DNA from: Candidatus Aminicenantota bacterium | Lineage (GTDB): Bacteria; Acidobacteriota; Aminicenantia; Aminicenantales; Aminicenantaceae | Reading direction: 5' to 3' | DNA: 23,461 bases | Assembly: GCA_023135995.1 (NCBI GenBank) | Contig: JAGLRY010000134.1 | Coordinates: 1 to 23,461, forward strand | Shown: one piece after another, positions 21,726-23,461 of the stretch | Layout of the letters: every line of letters begins with the position of its first letter | Numbering within the stretch: the stretch's first letter is position 1 | The notes under the pieces: model-generated | What the model was told of the DNA's origin: nothing | Seen by the model: the letters and a program-made list of their open reading frames with translations, nothing else | The model's database searches: none | Program-made: the position numbers and the translations under genes

Positions 21726-23461
21726 ATGAAACACCTAAGAAGTTTTTTAATCTTTTTATTAATCCTCAGTTTCTCACTTGTATCCACAGCCGATGAGGGG
21801 ATGTGGATGCCACATCAGATGAAGGGCCTCAACCTGCAGGAAAAGGGGCTCCGGATGGACCCTGCAGACCTTTTCAAGAAAGATGGGACAGGCCTGATGA
21901 GCGCAGTCGTCTATTTGGGTGGCGGAACCGGGGAATTCGTGAGCTCCGACGGCCTGATCCTCACAAATCATCATGTGGCATTCGGTGCCCTCCAGAGAGC
22001 CGCCACAAAGGAGAATGACACCATCCAGGATGGATTCATCGCCTGGACGAGACAAGAGGAGATCCCGGCTAAAGGGTATATCGCCGATGTCTTGCTCGGT
22101 TATGAGGAAATCACGGCAAAGATCGTGTCCGGAATCAAATCCGGGATGACTCATCGCAAACAATATGAGGTCATCGATAAGGCCAAAAAAAAGCTCATCG
22201 CAGAAACGGAAAAATCAGGAAAAGATATCCGCGCCACTGTGGCCAACATGTACAGCGGAAACGCCTACTATCTGTTCCGTTTCAAGCGGATCAAAGACAT
22301 CCGGATCGCGTATGCACCGCCGCGGGACCTGGGCAATTTCGGGGGTGATATCGACAACTGGATGTGGCCGCGGCACACCTGCGATTTTACCTTTCTGAGG
22401 GCTTATGTGTCTAAGGATAATGAGGGGGTGGATTACAGCACCGAGAATGTTCCCTACAAACCAAGATCCATCCTCAAGATCTCCACAGAAGGCTTCAAAG
22501 ACGGAGATTTCTCTTTTGTTATGGGTTATCCAGGACGAACATACAGAAACTATACGCTCGATGAGCTCCGTTTCGACCTCAAGAACATGAGGGACAGGAT
22601 GGAGCTCTTTAAGGATGTCATCGCTTTCTTTGAAAACGCAGGAACAAATGACAGGAACATCCAGATCAAGTACGCGGGGATCATCAAGGGCCTCAACAAT
22701 GGCCTGAAGAACTACCAGGGGAAATTTGAGGGAATAGACAAGATCGACCTGATCGGAATAAAAAAAGATCAGGAAAAAAACTACATGAAGTGGGTGAAGG
22801 AGAATCCAGAACGAGAGAAACAATTCGGGGATGCGCTGGTGAATGTGTCGACCTTCATGGACAAGTACGCCGCCTATTACACAAAGAACAACCTCCTGGG
22901 CTTGATCGTCAGCCCTTATTTCGGCTCAACCCTCCTCTCGCAAGCGTATACCATATACCGAACGGTCGAAGAGAGAGAAAAACCCGACATGGAGAGGGAG
23001 TCAGCTTACCAGGAGAGAAACCTTCCGCTCATCAAGATGCGCATACCGCTTGCAGAGCGTGGATATCACATTGGTACGGATAGAGCTTTTTTGAAGCATC
23101 AACTCAAAAAGCTTTTGGACTCTCCAGAGGATCAGATCCCCAATGCGTTGAAAGAGCTGATAGCAAAAAAATCGGAAGAGGCGATCGATACCTTTGTTGA
23201 CAATCTCTACGACAACACGATCCTTGCCGATCCGAAAAAAAGGCTCGAGCTCGTCGACAGCAAGCTGGATAAGTTGATGGACGTGGGAGATCCCTTGCTC
23301 GAATTAGCGGCAGAGCTGGAGATAGAGATGAAAATCCTCAGAGAAGAGAGCAAAGCGCTGGGGCAAGAAAGGCTCAACATCAAGAAAATCTTTCTCGCCG
23401 GATTGATGGAGCAGAAAGCTGGGAGGATCGCACCGGATGCCAACTCGACCATACGGTTCAC
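21726..23461 (+). CDS. S46-family dipeptidyl-peptidase (DPP7/DPP11 type), partial at the 3' end
   Basis: The first 578 residues of a peptidase of family S46, which removes dipeptides from peptide N termini in the periplasm. A signal peptide (residues 1-22, MKHLRSFLIFLLILSFSLVSTA) is followed by DEGMWMP. The catalytic histidine lies in LILTNHHVAFGALQ (82/83), and the aspartate region in NFGGDIDNWMWPRHTCDF (204-221). GFKDGDFSFVMGYPGRTYR is also typical. Most S46 enzymes have NHHC; here the cysteine is Val84. Full-length members are about 700 residues, so the catalytic serine (near 640-660) and the stop lie beyond the window. The ATG is preceded by a perfect AAGGAGGT (21709-21716), directly after the mobile element. 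With the amino-acid symporter it suggests growth on peptides. Confidence 0.93.
   Translation, partial: MKHLRSFLIFLLILSFSLVSTADEGMWMPHQMKGLNLQEKGLRMDPADLFKKDGTGLMSAVVYLGGGTGEFVSSDGLILTNHHVAFGALQRAATKENDTIQDGFIAWTRQEEIPAKGYIADVLLGYEEITAKIVSGIKSGMTHRKQYEVIDKAKKKLIAETEKSGKDIRATVANMYSGNAYYLFRFKRIKDIRIAYAPPRDLGNFGGDIDNWMWPRHTCDFTFLRAYVSKDNEGVDYSTENVPYKPRSILKISTEGFKDGDFSFVMGYPGRTYRNYTLDELRFDLKNMRDRMELFKDVIAFFENAGTNDRNIQIKYAGIIKGLNNGLKNYQGKFEGIDKIDLIGIKKDQEKNYMKWVKENPEREKQFGDALVNVSTFMDKYAAYYTKNNLLGLIVSPYFGSTLLSQAYTIYRTVEEREKPDMERESAYQERNLPLIKMRIPLAERGYHIGTDRAFLKHQLKKLLDSPEDQIPNALKELIAKKSEEAIDTFVDNLYDNTILADPKKRLELVDSKLDKLMDVGDPLLELAAELEIEMKILREESKALGQERLNIKKIFLAGLMEQKAGRIAPDANSTIRF

Noticed and set aside
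1..23461. CRISPR array, tRNA or rRNA genes
   Set aside because: No regularly spaced direct repeats, cloverleaf or rRNA-like sequence was recognised on either strand.

Overview
The window reads as chromosomal DNA of an anaerobic, double-membraned (Gram-negative type) bacterium of moderate GC. Evidence for anaerobiosis is a 2-oxoacid:ferredoxin oxidoreductase, rubredoxin with a rubredoxin-reductase-like flavoprotein, a ferritin-like diiron protein and an oxygen-sensitive style Fe-S assembly operon. Evidence for an outer membrane is a signal-peptide-bearing beta-barrel protein. The mix of a RodZ-like protein, NtrY/NtrX, FtsEX, MgtE, RecO and an S46 peptidase would fit Candidatus Aminicenantes or another Acidobacteriota-like lineage. 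That placement is inference from gene content only.

Layout. The left 10 kb is almost entirely minus strand: an Fe-S/sulfur operon (nfu, nifS-like, nifU/iscU, tusA; 2334 down to 84), a two-gene 2-oxoacid:ferredoxin oxidoreductase (korA fused gamma-alpha, then korB), a histone-tail/desulforedoxin fusion, purA with its own promoter, and a redox operon (ferritin-like, rubredoxin, flavoprotein reductase, beta-barrel; 10022 down to 7127). A 350-base non-coding stretch (10023-10375) holds a strong promoter, a decayed mobile element and a long imperfect palindrome. The right half is mostly plus strand: two small membrane-protein genes, ftsE-ftsX, then endonuclease V on the minus strand, then rodZ-like, ntrY, ntrX, a sodium:alanine-type symporter, mgtE, recO and the first three quarters of an S46 dipeptidyl-peptidase that runs off the right edge.

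The most interesting signals are these. (1) The NifS-like protein of the Fe-S operon lacks the PLP-binding lysine (Gln202), the cofactor-contacting glutamine (Asp179) and the substrate-binding arginine (Val351), yet keeps the loop cysteine Cys325. It sits with TusA, an Nfu and an IscU that carries a four-CxxC tail. This suggests an Fe-S assembly route that does not use classical cysteine desulfuration. (2) A 152-bp MITE-like element with 30-bp terminal inverted repeats is present complete at 21555-21706, decayed at 10118-10269 with identical internal spacing, as a right end at 1-86 and as a diverged solo end at 2354-2382. Its ends repeatedly abut stop codons and Shine-Dalgarno sites. (3) NtrX has lost GAFTGA and the sensor II arginine. 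(4) A strong promoter places the rodZ-like ATG at or next to the transcription start, predicting a leaderless mRNA. (5) ftsX appears to start at an ATT codon.
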